DNA of 18,527 nt, taken from assembly GCA_003140705.1 (NCBI GenBank), contig PLKU01000432.1, positions 1,038 to 19,564 on the forward strand, given 5' to 3'. Made by a program: the position numbers and the translations under genes. Under the pieces are notes generated by a model. That model was not told where the DNA came from, did not search any database, and saw nothing but the letters and a program-made list of their open reading frames with translations. How positions within the stretch are numbered: position 1 is the first letter of the stretch; each line of letters opens with the position of its first letter. The stretch is from Acidobacteriaceae bacterium. Its GTDB lineage: Bacteria; Acidobacteriota; Terriglobia; Terriglobales; Acidobacteriaceae. Shown here one piece after another: positions 8,338-16,757 of this stretch.

Positions 8338-9189
8338 TTAATCCTGCGCCGGGGGCTCGTTCTCGGGCGACTGTTGGGCGCGAAGCGCAACCGGCTTGCC
8401 CTGGTCAATGCGCTTGACGAATTCATACAAGACCTGGGGACCGGCACCGGCAACGGCCTCTCCGGGATGGACGTCGGCTTTCATCCATGCGAACAGAAAC
8501 AAGAGCGGAATCCATCCGCGGGTTTCATGTTCGAGTTCCGCGCCTATCGCGTTAAGGATGCGAGAGAACCGAAGCGGCAATTCAACCGGATCGACCTGAA
8601 GGATGGCTGGATCATAGCAGTGCTCGGGCGCCGAAGTGACCAGGTACTCGCGGCAAACGAGCGGCCGGATGGGGTGAATGGAGCAGGACTCGTTCTCAAG
8701 GAATGGACACGGAACGCGGGCGTAGAGGTAGTCGAGAGATAACTTGCTGGCGGTGTCGTTGTCGAGGAACCATGTCTCATCCACCATGCGGTCAATAAGT
8801 CCGGCAGTGGAAATCTTAAGCAAAGCCTGGTGAAAGCGTTCAGCAAGCTCCTGTTGACGTGCTTCAGGGAGGGTGCGAATCCAGGTAGCCAGGGCCTCCG
8901 CCTCAAAGATTGTGAGGGGAACCATCTGGCGGCAGCAGGCGCCGCACCCAGCCTTGCAAGAGACGAACCGACCTGCGTCAGCAAGCTGGCTGGTTACGCC
9001 CTCAATAAATGAGTTGTCCAGCGATTGCAGGACCGGCAGGATCTGGGTGAGGTTGGTTTGGCCCCCAGGAACGATGGCCGTGGCCTTGAATCTTCCGTCG
9101 CCGATGCCGACGGTAAACTCGACCGTTACGGTATCGGCCGTGTTGGAAGGCGGCTCTGTCATTGAGACATGATTGTACCGAAACGGCAT
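8338..9189 (-). CDS. YkgJ-family cysteine-cluster protein
   Basis: A 283-aa protein with the cysteine pattern of the YkgJ/UPF0153 putative zinc- or iron-chelating family. The first cluster is C78, C82, C85, C86 in CKAGCGACCRQ. The second is C161, C169, C179 in CPFLENESCSIHPIRPLVC, and a further cysteine is C191. Between and after the clusters the protein is largely helical, and no signal peptide or transmembrane segment is evident. The N-terminal 60 residues are additional to the minimal domain. The biochemical role of the family is not established; Fe-S or metal binding is inferred from the cysteines. The start at 9189 is uncertain: ATG at 9162 (MTEPPS) is equally possible, and neither has a clear ribosome site. 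It lies 15 bp after the secreted-protein gene and is likely its operon partner. Confidence 0.82.
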   Translation of the reverse strand: MPFRYNHVSMTEPPSNTADTVTVEFTVGIGDGRFKATAIVPGGQTNLTQILPVLQSLDNSFIEGVTSQLADAGRFVSCKAGCGACCRQMVPLTIFEAEALATWIRTLPEARQQELAERFHQALLKISTAGLIDRMVDETWFLDNDTASKLSLDYLYARVPCPFLENESCSIHPIRPLVCREYLVTSAPEHCYDPAILQVDPVELPLRFSRILNAIGAELEHETRGWIPLLFLFAWMKADVHPGEAVAGAGPQVLYEFVKRIDQGKPVALRAQQSPENEPPAQD

Positions 9190-9204
9190 GCTTGCGGTTC
9201 GCGA

Positions 9205-9969
9205 TTACTGTTGTGCAGGCGGAGGGGCTGAATCGGCCGGGGCGATGGGTGGTGCATTGGGTTTTGCTGGAGGGGTGAGGACGAATCCCTTGCGAATGAG
9301 AGCAAAGCCCTGTTGCGGAAGTTCGGCCTGAAGCAGTTGGTTTTCAGGACCTGAGAAGAGATCGGTAGCGACTCCGGCGACGGTGGCCACAAGGTGGTGG
9401 ACTGGGATGGGCTTGCCATCGAGGGTTCCCTGCTCGTCGGCAAAGGTGGCCAACTGGATGGGCTCGATTGAACCGGCGTGCTTTGGAATGAGCGCCCAGA
9501 GTTTTGAATTATTCCGTGTCACCCCGAGAGCAAGAAGGGTTTCCAGAGCACCGGGGTCGAAGTCAGGGAAGAAAACAGCGCCGGAATGAAATGCCAGGCG
9601 CGTGGTGGAGCTATGGCCGTCTGCGGAGATGTTGATGAGGAACTGCGCAGCGTCTGGTGCGGCGGTCACGTTGACGGCGGCGCCGTTGACGGCTGCGCTC
9701 AGCTGAACATGGCGAAGACGATTGTCAGCCGAGAGCGTTTCCGTTTTGGACAGAGCGTAGTCGAGGCCTTGCATGGCGAGGCGCACGACTGAGGTAGAGC
9801 TGTAGCCATGCGGGGTCGAGGTGAAGGTGAAGTTGGCGGTGCCTACGGAATGGCCATGCTGCGAAATGACAAAGCTGCCGGACTGGGCGGAGATGGAAGC
9901 GCCAGCCAAACTCATGAGGACCGCGACCAAGGGTAAAAGAGAAGATTTTCGCAAGCGTCTCTGCATCAT
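9205..9969 (-). CDS. Secreted protein of unknown function
   Basis: I do not recognise a family. The ATG at 9969 gives 254 aa starting with a classic signal peptide: MMQRRLRKSS (basic), LLPLVAVLMSLAGA (hydrophobic), then SISA|Q as a likely signal peptidase I site near residue 28. An in-frame GTG at 9987 would add six residues. The mature part is rich in Thr, Ser, Val and Ala with alternating hydrophobics, suggesting beta structure. It has no cysteine and ends in a proline/alanine-rich tail (PPAKPNAPPIAPADSAPPP). The opening FVISQHGHSVGTANFTF and central YALSKTETLSADNRL are vaguely like periplasmic beta-barrel domains such as DUF3108, but this is a guess. It precedes the cysteine-cluster gene by 15 bp. 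Export to the periplasm is the only confident functional statement. Confidence 0.7.
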   Translation of the reverse strand: MMQRRLRKSSLLPLVAVLMSLAGASISAQSGSFVISQHGHSVGTANFTFTSTPHGYSSTSVVRLAMQGLDYALSKTETLSADNRLRHVQLSAAVNGAAVNVTAAPDAAQFLINISADGHSSTTRLAFHSGAVFFPDFDPGALETLLALGVTRNNSKLWALIPKHAGSIEPIQLATFADEQGTLDGKPIPVHHLVATVAGVATDLFSGPENQLLQAELPQQGFALIRKGFVLTPPAKPNAPPIAPADSAPPPAQQ

Positions 9970-10054
9970 CACTGTTGGGTTAGACACGGAAACCCCGAAA
10001 CGGTTGCGCGGCGATGGTTTTCGGTGGACTGCGACGGCTTGGGCATCCTTCGTA

Positions 10055-10091
10055 TCCCACCCATCGAGCAGAATACGCTCGATGGATGGGG
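10055..10091. repeat. Strong hairpin in the 3' flank of the superoxide dismutase gene
   Basis: An inverted repeat begins 28 bp beyond the sod stop codon. CCCACCCATCGAGC (10056-10069) pairs with GCTCGATGGATGGG (10077-10090) across a 7-nt loop: nine perfect pairs, one C/A mismatch, then four more pairs. No T-tract follows on either strand, so it is not a textbook intrinsic terminator. It may stabilise the sod mRNA end or be a dispersed REP-like palindrome. The flanks (TCCCACCC and GGATGGGGCACCC) resemble a palindromic repeat I associate from memory with Acidobacteriaceae genomes. Confidence 0.7.
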
Positions 10092-10119
10092 CACCCAGTT
10101 GGAGGATGTATCTGCGGAT

Positions 10120-10743
10120 TTACCCTTTGGCGGTTGCGAAGCGGTTGTTGACTTCGTGCCAGTTGACGACGCTCCACCAGGCGGCAAGGTAGTCGGGGCG
10201 GCGGTTTTGGTACTTCAGGTAGTAGGCGTGTTCCCAGACGTCGTTGCCGAGGATCGGATAAAGGCCCTGCGTCAGCGGCGATTCCTGGTTGGGGGTGGAG
10301 AGAACCTTGAGCTTGCCGCCGGTAAACACGAGCCAGCCCCATCCGGAGCCAAACTGCTTGGCGGTGGTCTCATTGAAGGTCTTTTTGAAAGCTTCAAAGT
10401 CGCCGAAATCGGCCGTGATCTGCGCCGCAATGGGGCCAGAGGGCGCGCCCCCCACACCGTCAGATCCGACGGGGCCCATCAGCTTCCAGAAGGCAGTGTG
10501 GTTGGAATGGCCTCCACCGTTATTGCGGACCGCGGCCTTGATGTCATCGGGCACCGTGGCAAGGTCGCGCACCAGATTGTCAACGGACTTGGCGGCAAGG
10601 TCGGGGTGGTTGGCCAGCGCGGCATTGAGGTTATTGACATAAGCCTGGTGGTGCTTGCCGTGATGGATCTTCATGGTTTCAGTGTCGATGAACGGTTCGA
10701 GAGCGGCGTAGTCATACGGAAGCGGTGCAAGTTCGTAAGCCAT
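10120..10743 (-). CDS. sodA: Superoxide dismutase, Fe/Mn family (Mn-type features)
   Basis: A 207-aa cytoplasmic superoxide dismutase that converts superoxide to hydrogen peroxide and oxygen. The four metal ligands are visible: H27 ([11 protein letters not shown]), H82 ([11 protein letters not shown]), D168 and H172 ([10 protein letters not shown]). Metal-type markers favour manganese: GGGH at 76-79 rather than an AAQ-type block, and a glutamine in TPNQESPL (Q153), the position that supplies the outer-sphere Gln in Mn enzymes. Cambialistic activity is possible. There is no signal peptide, so it acts in the cytosol. The ATG at 10743 has GAGGAG at 10753-10758, a good ribosome site. A TACAAT at 10766-10771 could be its -10 box. 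A 168-bp gap separates it from the upstream TPR gene, so it may have its own promoter. A strong hairpin follows its stop. Confidence 0.97.
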   Translation of the reverse strand: MAYELAPLPYDYAALEPFIDTETMKIHHGKHHQAYVNNLNAALANHPDLAAKSVDNLVRDLATVPDDIKAAVRNNGGGHSNHTAFWKLMGPVGSDGVGGAPSGPIAAQITADFGDFEAFKKTFNETTAKQFGSGWGWLVFTGGKLKVLSTPNQESPLTQGLYPILGNDVWEHAYYLKYQNRRPDYLAAWWSVVNWHEVNNRFATAKG

Positions 10744-10765
10744 TGGGGAAATCTCCTCAGTTCAG

Positions 10766-10771
10766 ATTGTA
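10766..10771 (-). promoter_or_regulatory. Possible -10 box of the superoxide dismutase gene
   Basis: On the minus strand TACAAT lies just upstream of the GAGGAG ribosome site and 22 bp before the sod ATG. It matches TATAAT in five of six positions. No good -35 hexamer is seen at the right distance in the very GC-rich DNA behind it, so support is weak. Initiation here would give a very short leader. Confidence 0.25.
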
Positions 10772-10911
10772 CTGCGAGGGCTGGGCCGGGCAGCAGCCGG
10801 GCCGACGGCAACAAATGGGGGAAATCGAGCGTTCACGCGTTCTTGCGTGGTCGTATGGTTGGATGCAGAAAGACGTCGGGACGGTGCAATGGAATTGCTC
10901 GACAGGGAAAG

Positions 10912-11805
10912 TTACGGCAGCCCTGGATTGGGCGCAGGTTGATTCCTCTCTTCGTTTTCTCTGCGCATGTTCATGGCCCTGGCTATCCACTCATTCGCCT
11001 TGGCGATATCGTCCTTCCGGGCCGCTTCGTCGCCCCAGTCCAGATCAGCCATACGCCGATAGGCAAGGCTCATGTAGGTCATGGGGGCGTCGTAATTGGG
11101 GCGATTCTCGATGGCCTGCCCGAGATACTTCAGAGCTCCCTCGACCAGTGGGCCATTCTGCGCCTTGATGGTCTCTATTAACTTGACAGGCGCCTTTGCG
11201 TTGCCCTCACCGTCGTCATGGATGCCAGCTGACTCCAGTGCCTTGACCGCGTTCTCTTGGGCCTGGGTCCAATCGATCAAGCCGATCGTGTAAGCCGCGT
11301 CGGGATCTTTCGGATCCTCTACGAGAACTTTCTTCTGCCACGCCTTTGCATCATCGAGCCTCTTGATGGTGAATTCAATTGCTGCAACCATCTGCATGGC
11401 GGGCAGATCGGGCGGGCGCTTTTCTAAAAACTGCTGGAAGTTGTTGATCGCCTTTTGCGCAGTGTTTAGATTTTCCGGCGTTTCCAGTCGGGGCACCAAT
11501 TTTTGTGACAGTGCGGTGCCCAAGTATAACTTGGCTATGGGCTCGTCGGGGACCAGCTCCGACGCTTTCTGGAAATGAGCAATCGCTTCATCGAAGCGGG
11601 CGCCCCTGAACGCTTCCGCTCCCTTGTTCAACTCGCCAGCCTCGGCAACTTCCGTGGGTGTTGAGTGGGGAACAATGTCACCAGGATTTTGCCCCGCGGC
11701 TGAGATATAACCGGCGAAGAGGATGAAAAGGCCGGCAAATGCAACATTGAAACTGCGGGAATGATGCCTGGAATCGGACAAAGTGAACCTCAAACGATCA
11801 AACAC
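10912..11805 (-). CDS. Exported tetratricopeptide-repeat protein
   Basis: An alpha-helical repeat protein. Three TPR-like segments are readable: GAEAFRGARFDEAIAHFQKASELVP, then the stretch from NFQQFLEKRP through VLVEDPKDPDAAYTIG, and GALKYLGQAIENRPNYDAPMTYMSLAYRR. A hydrophobic segment FNVAFAGLFILFAGYISAAG near the N-terminus looks like a signal peptide or anchor, so the repeats should be outside the cytoplasm. The C-terminus is charged, then PAPNPGLP. The start is uncertain. GTG at 11805 (297 aa) is chosen because GGAAGA precedes it by 6 nt; TTG at 11781 with GAGG is also good. The ATG at 11868 adds 21 residues with no clear ribosome site. TPR domains mediate protein contacts, and the partner is unknown. 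It is upstream of sod on the same strand, 168 bp away. Confidence 0.8.
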   Translation of the reverse strand: MFDRLRFTLSDSRHHSRSFNVAFAGLFILFAGYISAAGQNPGDIVPHSTPTEVAEAGELNKGAEAFRGARFDEAIAHFQKASELVPDEPIAKLYLGTALSQKLVPRLETPENLNTAQKAINNFQQFLEKRPPDLPAMQMVAAIEFTIKRLDDAKAWQKKVLVEDPKDPDAAYTIGLIDWTQAQENAVKALESAGIHDDGEGNAKAPVKLIETIKAQNGPLVEGALKYLGQAIENRPNYDAPMTYMSLAYRRMADLDWGDEAARKDDIAKANEWIARAMNMRRENEERNQPAPNPGLP

Positions 11806-11902
11806 AAGGATTCTTCCATTGAACGATCCATGATAGATCAGAGCCTTTGCACTTGGGTAAACAGCCAATCGCCTAGATCATTGTGGGGCGGGAGCAATAA
11901 AA

Positions 11903-11932
11903 GCCGAATCTTCACATCTTCGGATGTGCGGC
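11903..11932. promoter_or_regulatory. UUCG-capped hairpin between divergent TPR and glucoamylase genes
   Basis: CACATC (11913-11918) and GATGTG (11923-11928) form a six-pair stem closed by the loop TTCG. As plus-strand RNA this is the extra-stable C(UUCG)G tetraloop. An outer GCCG/CGGC pair (11903-11906 with 11929-11932) adds four pairs across a 6-nt one-sided bulge. It lies 151 bp before the GH15 start codon, so it could be in that gene's leader. The rest of the divergent region (about 11869-12082) shows no gene and no convincing promoter. Confidence 0.5.
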
Positions 11933-12082
11933 CAGCATCTCTTGGGGGTTCGGGAAAGTTAAGGAACACGAAACCTCCGGGTCTGGTAGAACATCGATAG
12001 AGATAGAGAGGGAAACAGCGTAAAGCATCCCCAATCTCTCCGGCATTCCGAACTTCCCCAGCCCGAAAAGAGAACTGTCACC

Positions 12083-14545
12083 ATGAGCGAACAGCAACAG
12101 TACCGTTGGCTTGCGCAGCAGGGCGAGGCCTTTGGAGCTCCGGGCATGGAGCCGCGTTGGACTTCAAGCCTGAAGGATGCGGTGGGAACGGCATACGCGG
12201 CGTCGAGCCGCATCTGGTTTACGTGCTCGCACGGCATTCTCAACGAGGTCTATCATCCAACGATCGACCGCGCGCAGGTGCGGGACATGGGTTTCCTGAT
12301 CACCGACGGAGAGACGTTTGTCCACGAAGAGAAGCGCGACCTGAAGACAACATTTGAGTACATCCATCCCGGGGCGCTGGGGGTGCTGTATGTGAATCGC
12401 GATCCTGCGGGCCGCTACACCCTGACCAAGGAGATCATCTGCGACCCGCACCACAGCGTGATTCTGACCCATGTTCGAGTGGAAGGGGGTGTGGAGCTAC
12501 TCAAGCGGCTGAAGGTGTATGCGCTGCTGGCGCCACACCTTGACGGAGGCGGTGCAGGTAACTCGGCGCGAGCCGTGGACATTGCCGGACATAAAGTGCT
12601 GCTGGCCTGGAAGAATGAGTGGTCACTGGCCATGTCGGCCAGCTGCGGCTTCTCGCGAGTCAGCTGCGGGTTTGTGGGTTCGAGCGATGGATGGCGCGAC
12701 CTGATGGACAACTTCCGCATGGACTGGGAATTTGGCTCGGCCACAAACGGCAATCTTGCGTTGGTGGGCGAGCTCGATCTGAAATGTTCCAGCGGAAAAA
12801 GTTGGAGCGATGGATTCGAGTTCACTGTGGCGTTCGGCATTGGCGAGGGGCACCACACAGCGGCGCAGAAGACGATGGGGGCGCTGGCGATGCCCTTTAC
12901 CGAGCATCGCAGACGCTATATAACCCAGTGGCAACGGGCAGCCATCCCGGAGTGGCTTGCGGCCAAGTCAAAAGATCAGGGCAAGCTGATGCGGATCAGC
13001 CACAATCTAGTACTGGCACACGAGGACAAGACGTATTCGGGCGCGTTTGTGGCTTCGGCGTCGATTCCATGGGGGCAGGTGAAGGGCGACGACGATCTGG
13101 GCGGATACCACCTTGTGTGGACCAGAGATATGGTGCAGACGGCATCGGCGCTGCTGGCCTGTGGCCGGACCGAGACGGCGCGACGGGCGCTGGTTTATCT
13201 GTGCTGCACACAGGAGCCGGACGGGGGGTTTGCACAAAATTTCTGGATCGACGGAACCCCTTACTGGTCAGGAATACAGTTGGACGAGGTAGCGTTTCCC
13301 ATCATTCTGGCGTGGCGGCTGTGGAAGGCCAACGGGTTGGGCGATCTGGAGGGATTCTCGTTTGTGGAGCGAGCCGCTGGGTTTCTGGTGCGGCATGCCC
13401 CGATTACACAGCAGGAGCGCTGGGAGGAGAACGCCGGGTATTCGCCGTCCACGCTTGCGGCTGTGATTAGCGGGCTCATCTGTGCGGCGGAGATTGCGCG
13501 GGCAAACGATTCGATGGAGCTGGCTGAGTTCCTAGAAGAGTACGCCGACTGGATCGAGCATCACATTGAGGACTGGACGGTGACCAACAATGGTGTCCTG
13601 CATCCTGAGATCAAGCGGCACTACATGCGCATCCGGCCGCCGGAGTGCGGAGCGGCTTATGCACACGAGAGTTGCGGGAAAGAGACGATCCGGCTCGCAA
13701 ACCGGCCGCCGGGGACTCGGAGCGAGTTTGAGGCCCGGGAGATTGTGGACGCGGGGTTCCTGGAGCTGGTGCGCTATGGTGTGCGCCGGGCCGACGATCC
13801 TTTGATTGTGGACTCGGTGGCGGTCGTGGATGCTGTGCTCAAGCGCGATCTGCCCCAGGGACCGGGCTGGCTGCGCTACAACTGGGACGGCTATGGGCAA
13901 ACAGCAGAAGGCGGCCCATTCCAAGGCTGGGGCCAGGGGCGCGTATGGCCCTTGTTGACTGGCGAGCGCGCACATTACGAGCTGGCGGCGGGCAAGGAAA
14001 TTGCCGGCCTGATTGAATCCTATGAGCGCTTTTCTACCTGCGGCCAGATGATGCCGGAGCAGGTGTGGGATGAGGAGGACCTGCCGGATACCAGCCTGCG
14101 CAAGGGCCAGCCCGCGGGATCGGCCGTACCCCTGGTTTGGGCACACGCCGAATACCTGAAGCTGCTGAGGTCTGCGCTGGACGGCAAGGTATTCGACCGC
14201 ATTGATCCCGTGTTTGAGAGGTATTGCGAGCCGGAGGGCCGAAGCCGGAAGCGGACGAATCTGGAGATTTACACGCGCCGGAGGCCCATCCAAAGAATCG
14301 CTGCCGGCAGTACGCTCCGGATTCTGGACGAACAGCGCTTCGAAGTGGTGTGGAGCGTGGATGGGTGGAAGACGACCAACACGACCGTGAGCCGTGCCCT
14401 GGGTTCGACAGGCTTCAGCGCTGATATCGCCGCCGGAGCTGAAAGCGGCGACCTGCAATGGACCATGCATTGGACTGGGCCGGACGGGCTGGGGCAGGAC
14501 GGCTGGCTTGGATACAATGTGAACGTGAAGGTGGACGCCAATTGA
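12083..14545 (+). CDS. Glycoside hydrolase family 15 glucoamylase / glucodextranase-like
   Basis: An 820-aa enzyme that releases glucose from the non-reducing ends of alpha-glucans. The N-terminal beta-sandwich (roughly residues 20-280, FTCSHGILNEVYHPTIDRAQVRD) is the domain seen in bacterial GH15 proteins. The (alpha/alpha)6 catalytic domain (roughly 300-690) has VWTRDMV, the general acid E448 in RWEENAGYSPST and the general base E628 in WPLLTGERAHYEL. A C-terminal beta-rich segment after about residue 720 (RRRPIQRIAAGSTLRI onward) may be an accessory domain. No signal peptide is present, so it probably acts inside the cell on glycogen, maltodextrin or a related glucan; this is inferred. The ATG at 12083 follows AAGAGA weakly, and the conserved region starts soon after. 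Transketolase follows closely, placing the released glucose next to pentose-phosphate enzymes. Confidence 0.92.
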   Translation: MSEQQQYRWLAQQGEAFGAPGMEPRWTSSLKDAVGTAYAASSRIWFTCSHGILNEVYHPTIDRAQVRDMGFLITDGETFVHEEKRDLKTTFEYIHPGALGVLYVNRDPAGRYTLTKEIICDPHHSVILTHVRVEGGVELLKRLKVYALLAPHLDGGGAGNSARAVDIAGHKVLLAWKNEWSLAMSASCGFSRVSCGFVGSSDGWRDLMDNFRMDWEFGSATNGNLALVGELDLKCSSGKSWSDGFEFTVAFGIGEGHHTAAQKTMGALAMPFTEHRRRYITQWQRAAIPEWLAAKSKDQGKLMRISHNLVLAHEDKTYSGAFVASASIPWGQVKGDDDLGGYHLVWTRDMVQTASALLACGRTETARRALVYLCCTQEPDGGFAQNFWIDGTPYWSGIQLDEVAFPIILAWRLWKANGLGDLEGFSFVERAAGFLVRHAPITQQERWEENAGYSPSTLAAVISGLICAAEIARANDSMELAEFLEEYADWIEHHIEDWTVTNNGVLHPEIKRHYMRIRPPECGAAYAHESCGKETIRLANRPPGTRSEFEAREIVDAGFLELVRYGVRRADDPLIVDSVAVVDAVLKRDLPQGPGWLRYNWDGYGQTAEGGPFQGWGQGRVWPLLTGERAHYELAAGKEIAGLIESYERFSTCGQMMPEQVWDEEDLPDTSLRKGQPAGSAVPLVWAHAEYLKLLRSALDGKVFDRIDPVFERYCEPEGRSRKRTNLEIYTRRRPIQRIAAGSTLRILDEQRFEVVWSVDGWKTTNTTVSRALGSTGFSADIAAGAESGDLQWTMHWTGPDGLGQDGWLGYNVNVKVDAN

Positions 14546-14599
14546 CCTGGCTTCATGGCGGGTCGCGCATCTGATGGAAAGGACATTTTAGAAACCGAC

Positions 14600-16612
14600 A
14601 TGACTTTAAACGTAGTGGAACCATCTGTTGATCAATTGGCTCTGGACGAGCTTTCCATCGATACGCTCCGGCTGCTCGCTGTGGACACAGTGGAGAAAGC
14701 CAAGAGCGGCCATCCAGGTGCGCCACTGGGTTGTTCGCCCATCGCTTACCTTCTGTTTCACAAGCTGATGAAGCACAATCCCGCACATGCAAAATGGGCT
14801 GACCGGGACCGGTTTGTGCTGTCGAACGGGCATGCTTCCGCGCTGCTGTATTCAACGCTGTTTCTGTCAGGGTATGACGTAACTATCGACGATTTGAAGA
14901 GCTTCAGGCAGTGGCACTCGCGGACTCCGGGGCACCCCGAATACGGCCATACCGACGGCGTGGAAGCCACCACTGGGCCGCTGGGCCAGGGCATTGCAAT
15001 GGCCGTAGGAATGGCCATTGCGGAAAAGCATCTTGCGGCCGTGTATAACAGGCCGGGCTTTGATGTGGTCCACCATCACACGTTTGCGCTGGTGGGCGAC
15101 GGCGACCTGATGGAAGGTGTCTCGCACGAGGCATGCGCCCTGGCGGGAACGCTGGCGCTGGGCAAACTCATTGTTTTTTACGACGACAACCTTATCTCGC
15201 TGGATGGACCGACCAGTTTGAGTTTCAACGACGATGTTCTGGAGCGTTTCGAGGCCTACCACTGGCATGTGCAACGGGTAGCTGACGGCAACGACCTGAA
15301 AGCAATTGAAGCGGCGATCGAAGCAGCCAAGAAGGAAACGGGCAGGCCGTCGCTCATCGCGGTGCGGACGGTGATTGGCTACGGCAGTCCCAAGGCTGGG
15401 ACGAACAAGGTTCATGGCGAGGCGATGGGCGCCGCGGACGTGGCGGCGACGAAGAAGTTTTTCGGCTTCCCTGAAGATCAGAGCTTCTATGTTCCTGACT
15501 TCGCGCTGGCGAACTGGCGCAAGGCGGTTGAACGGGGCGCAAAGCTGGAAGCAAAGTGGAACGAAGAGTTCGAGGGCTACAAGGCGGCAAACCCTGAGCT
15601 GGCAGCGGAGTTTGAGCGGACGCAGAGGGGCGAGCTGAAGGCAGGGTGGGAAAAGTCGATTCCGAGCTTTGCGCCGGGCAAGCCGCAGGCAACGCGCAAC
15701 GCCGGCAACGCGGTGATGAATGCGATTGCCAACGTTGTTCCCGAGCTGTTTGGTGGAGCGGCGGACCTGACCTCGTCGACGAAGACGATTTTCAAGCCGG
15801 GGGCGAGCTTTCACGTGGACCCGGCGGGGCGCAACGTCTTCTTTGGGGTGCGCGAGTTCGGGATGAGCGCTGCGGTGAATGGCATGGCCGTACACGGTGG
15901 GCTGATTCCATTCGGATCGACCTTCTTTGTGTTTTCAGACTACGCAAAGCCTGCGATTCGGCTGGCTTCGCTGATGCAGGCGCACTCCTTGTTTGTATTT
16001 ACCCACGACTCGATTGCACTAGGCGAGGATGGGCCGACCCATCAGCCGGTCGAGCACCTGATGGCGCTGCGCGCGGTTCCGGGATTGACGGACTTTCGTC
16101 CTGCCGACGCCAACGAAACGGCCGCGGCCTGGCGACTCGCTCTTGAACGCAAGATGCCGAGCTTCTTTGCGTTGAGCCGGCAGGATCTGCCGGTGATTGA
16201 TCCGGCGGCACACGACCTGTACGCAGGCGTCAGCAAGGGTGCTTATGTGCTGGAAGATGCATCAAACCCGCAGGTGGTTCTGATTGCCAGCGGGGCTGAG
16301 GTGTGGCCCGCACTGGATGCCGCAAAGCTTTTGGCTGGCGATGGTATTCGCGCACGGGTGGTGAGCTTCCCCAGTTGGAAGATCTTCGAAGAGCAGACCG
16401 CGGAGTACAGGGCAAGCGTGCTGCCGGCGGGCGTACCCAAGTTGGCGATTGAAGCGGGGGCGACGCTGGGCTGGTGGAAGTATGTTGGACTGGACGGCGA
16501 CGTAGTCGGGCTGGACAGGTTTGGGGCGTCTGCGCCGGGGCCGATTGCGCTGGCGAACCTGGGATTTGGTGCGGAAAACGTGGCGGCGCGTGCAAAGAAG
16601 CTGGTGAAGTAA
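14600..16612 (+). CDS. tkt: Transketolase
   Basis: Thiamine-diphosphate enzyme of the non-oxidative pentose phosphate pathway, moving two-carbon units between ketose and aldose phosphates. From ATG 14600 it is 670 aa, the usual length. The conserved [11 protein letters not shown] places H38. The ThDP motif runs from GDGDLMEG (166-173) to N197. The catalytic glutamate E419 lies in GVREFGMS. Sugar-phosphate binding residues appear in [16 protein letters not shown] (H469, D477, H481), which coincide almost exactly with yeast numbering as I recall it. An in-frame ATG at 14555, only 9 bp after the glucoamylase stop, would add 15 unconserved residues; I prefer 14600, though neither start has a strong ribosome site. 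It is probably cotranscribed with the upstream glucoamylase. The gap to rpiB is filled by an inverted-repeat element. Confidence 0.97.
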   Translation: MTLNVVEPSVDQLALDELSIDTLRLLAVDTVEKAKSGHPGAPLGCSPIAYLLFHKLMKHNPAHAKWADRDRFVLSNGHASALLYSTLFLSGYDVTIDDLKSFRQWHSRTPGHPEYGHTDGVEATTGPLGQGIAMAVGMAIAEKHLAAVYNRPGFDVVHHHTFALVGDGDLMEGVSHEACALAGTLALGKLIVFYDDNLISLDGPTSLSFNDDVLERFEAYHWHVQRVADGNDLKAIEAAIEAAKKETGRPSLIAVRTVIGYGSPKAGTNKVHGEAMGAADVAATKKFFGFPEDQSFYVPDFALANWRKAVERGAKLEAKWNEEFEGYKAANPELAAEFERTQRGELKAGWEKSIPSFAPGKPQATRNAGNAVMNAIANVVPELFGGAADLTSSTKTIFKPGASFHVDPAGRNVFFGVREFGMSAAVNGMAVHGGLIPFGSTFFVFSDYAKPAIRLASLMQAHSLFVFTHDSIALGEDGPTHQPVEHLMALRAVPGLTDFRPADANETAAAWRLALERKMPSFFALSRQDLPVIDPAAHDLYAGVSKGAYVLEDASNPQVVLIASGAEVWPALDAAKLLAGDGIRARVVSFPSWKIFEEQTAEYRASVLPAGVPKLAIEAGATLGWWKYVGLDGDVVGLDRFGASAPGPIALANLGFGAENVAARAKKLVK

Positions 16613-16620
16613 CGCTGTAG

Positions 16621-16740
16621 ACAGTGGTCAGTACGCAGTGCTCAGATTTCTGCTGCGCAACAATCAGTATCAGGGAGTCGGGAATTGCGCTCGGTCCGCC
16701 AGCGGGAATTGATCCCTGACCACTGGTCACTGACAACTGT
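16621..16740. repeat. Intergenic element with paired inverted arms
   Basis: The left end carries two near-identical direct 10-mers, CAGTGGTCAG (16622-16631) and CAGTGCTCAG (16636-16645), 4 nt apart. The right end carries the inverse arrangement, CTGACCACTG (16716-16725) and CTGACAACTG (16730-16739), again 4 nt apart. The 24-nt arms are inverted relative to each other with 19 matches. Inside, TCAGGGA (16670-16676) and TCCCTGA (16713-16719) form a second inverted pair, and CGGGAATTG occurs twice directly (16679 and 16703). No protein is encoded. It fills nearly the whole gap and ends just before the rpiB ribosome site, like a small palindromic mobile or REP-like unit. Confidence 0.7.
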
Positions 16741-16757
16741 TCCGAAAGGACCCTACC

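Noticed and set aside
10024..11181. 385-codon plus-strand open frame opposite sod and the TPR gene
   Set aside because: The minus strand encodes an unmistakable superoxide dismutase; the plus frame is its shadow.
13532..14470. 312-codon minus-strand open frame opposite the glucoamylase
   Set aside because: The plus strand carries both GH15 catalytic glutamates and conserved blocks; the minus translation has no family resemblance.
14867..15895. 342-codon minus-strand open frame opposite transketolase
   Set aside because: It is arginine-rich and has no motif; the transketolase ThDP and sugar-binding motifs lie on the plus strand.
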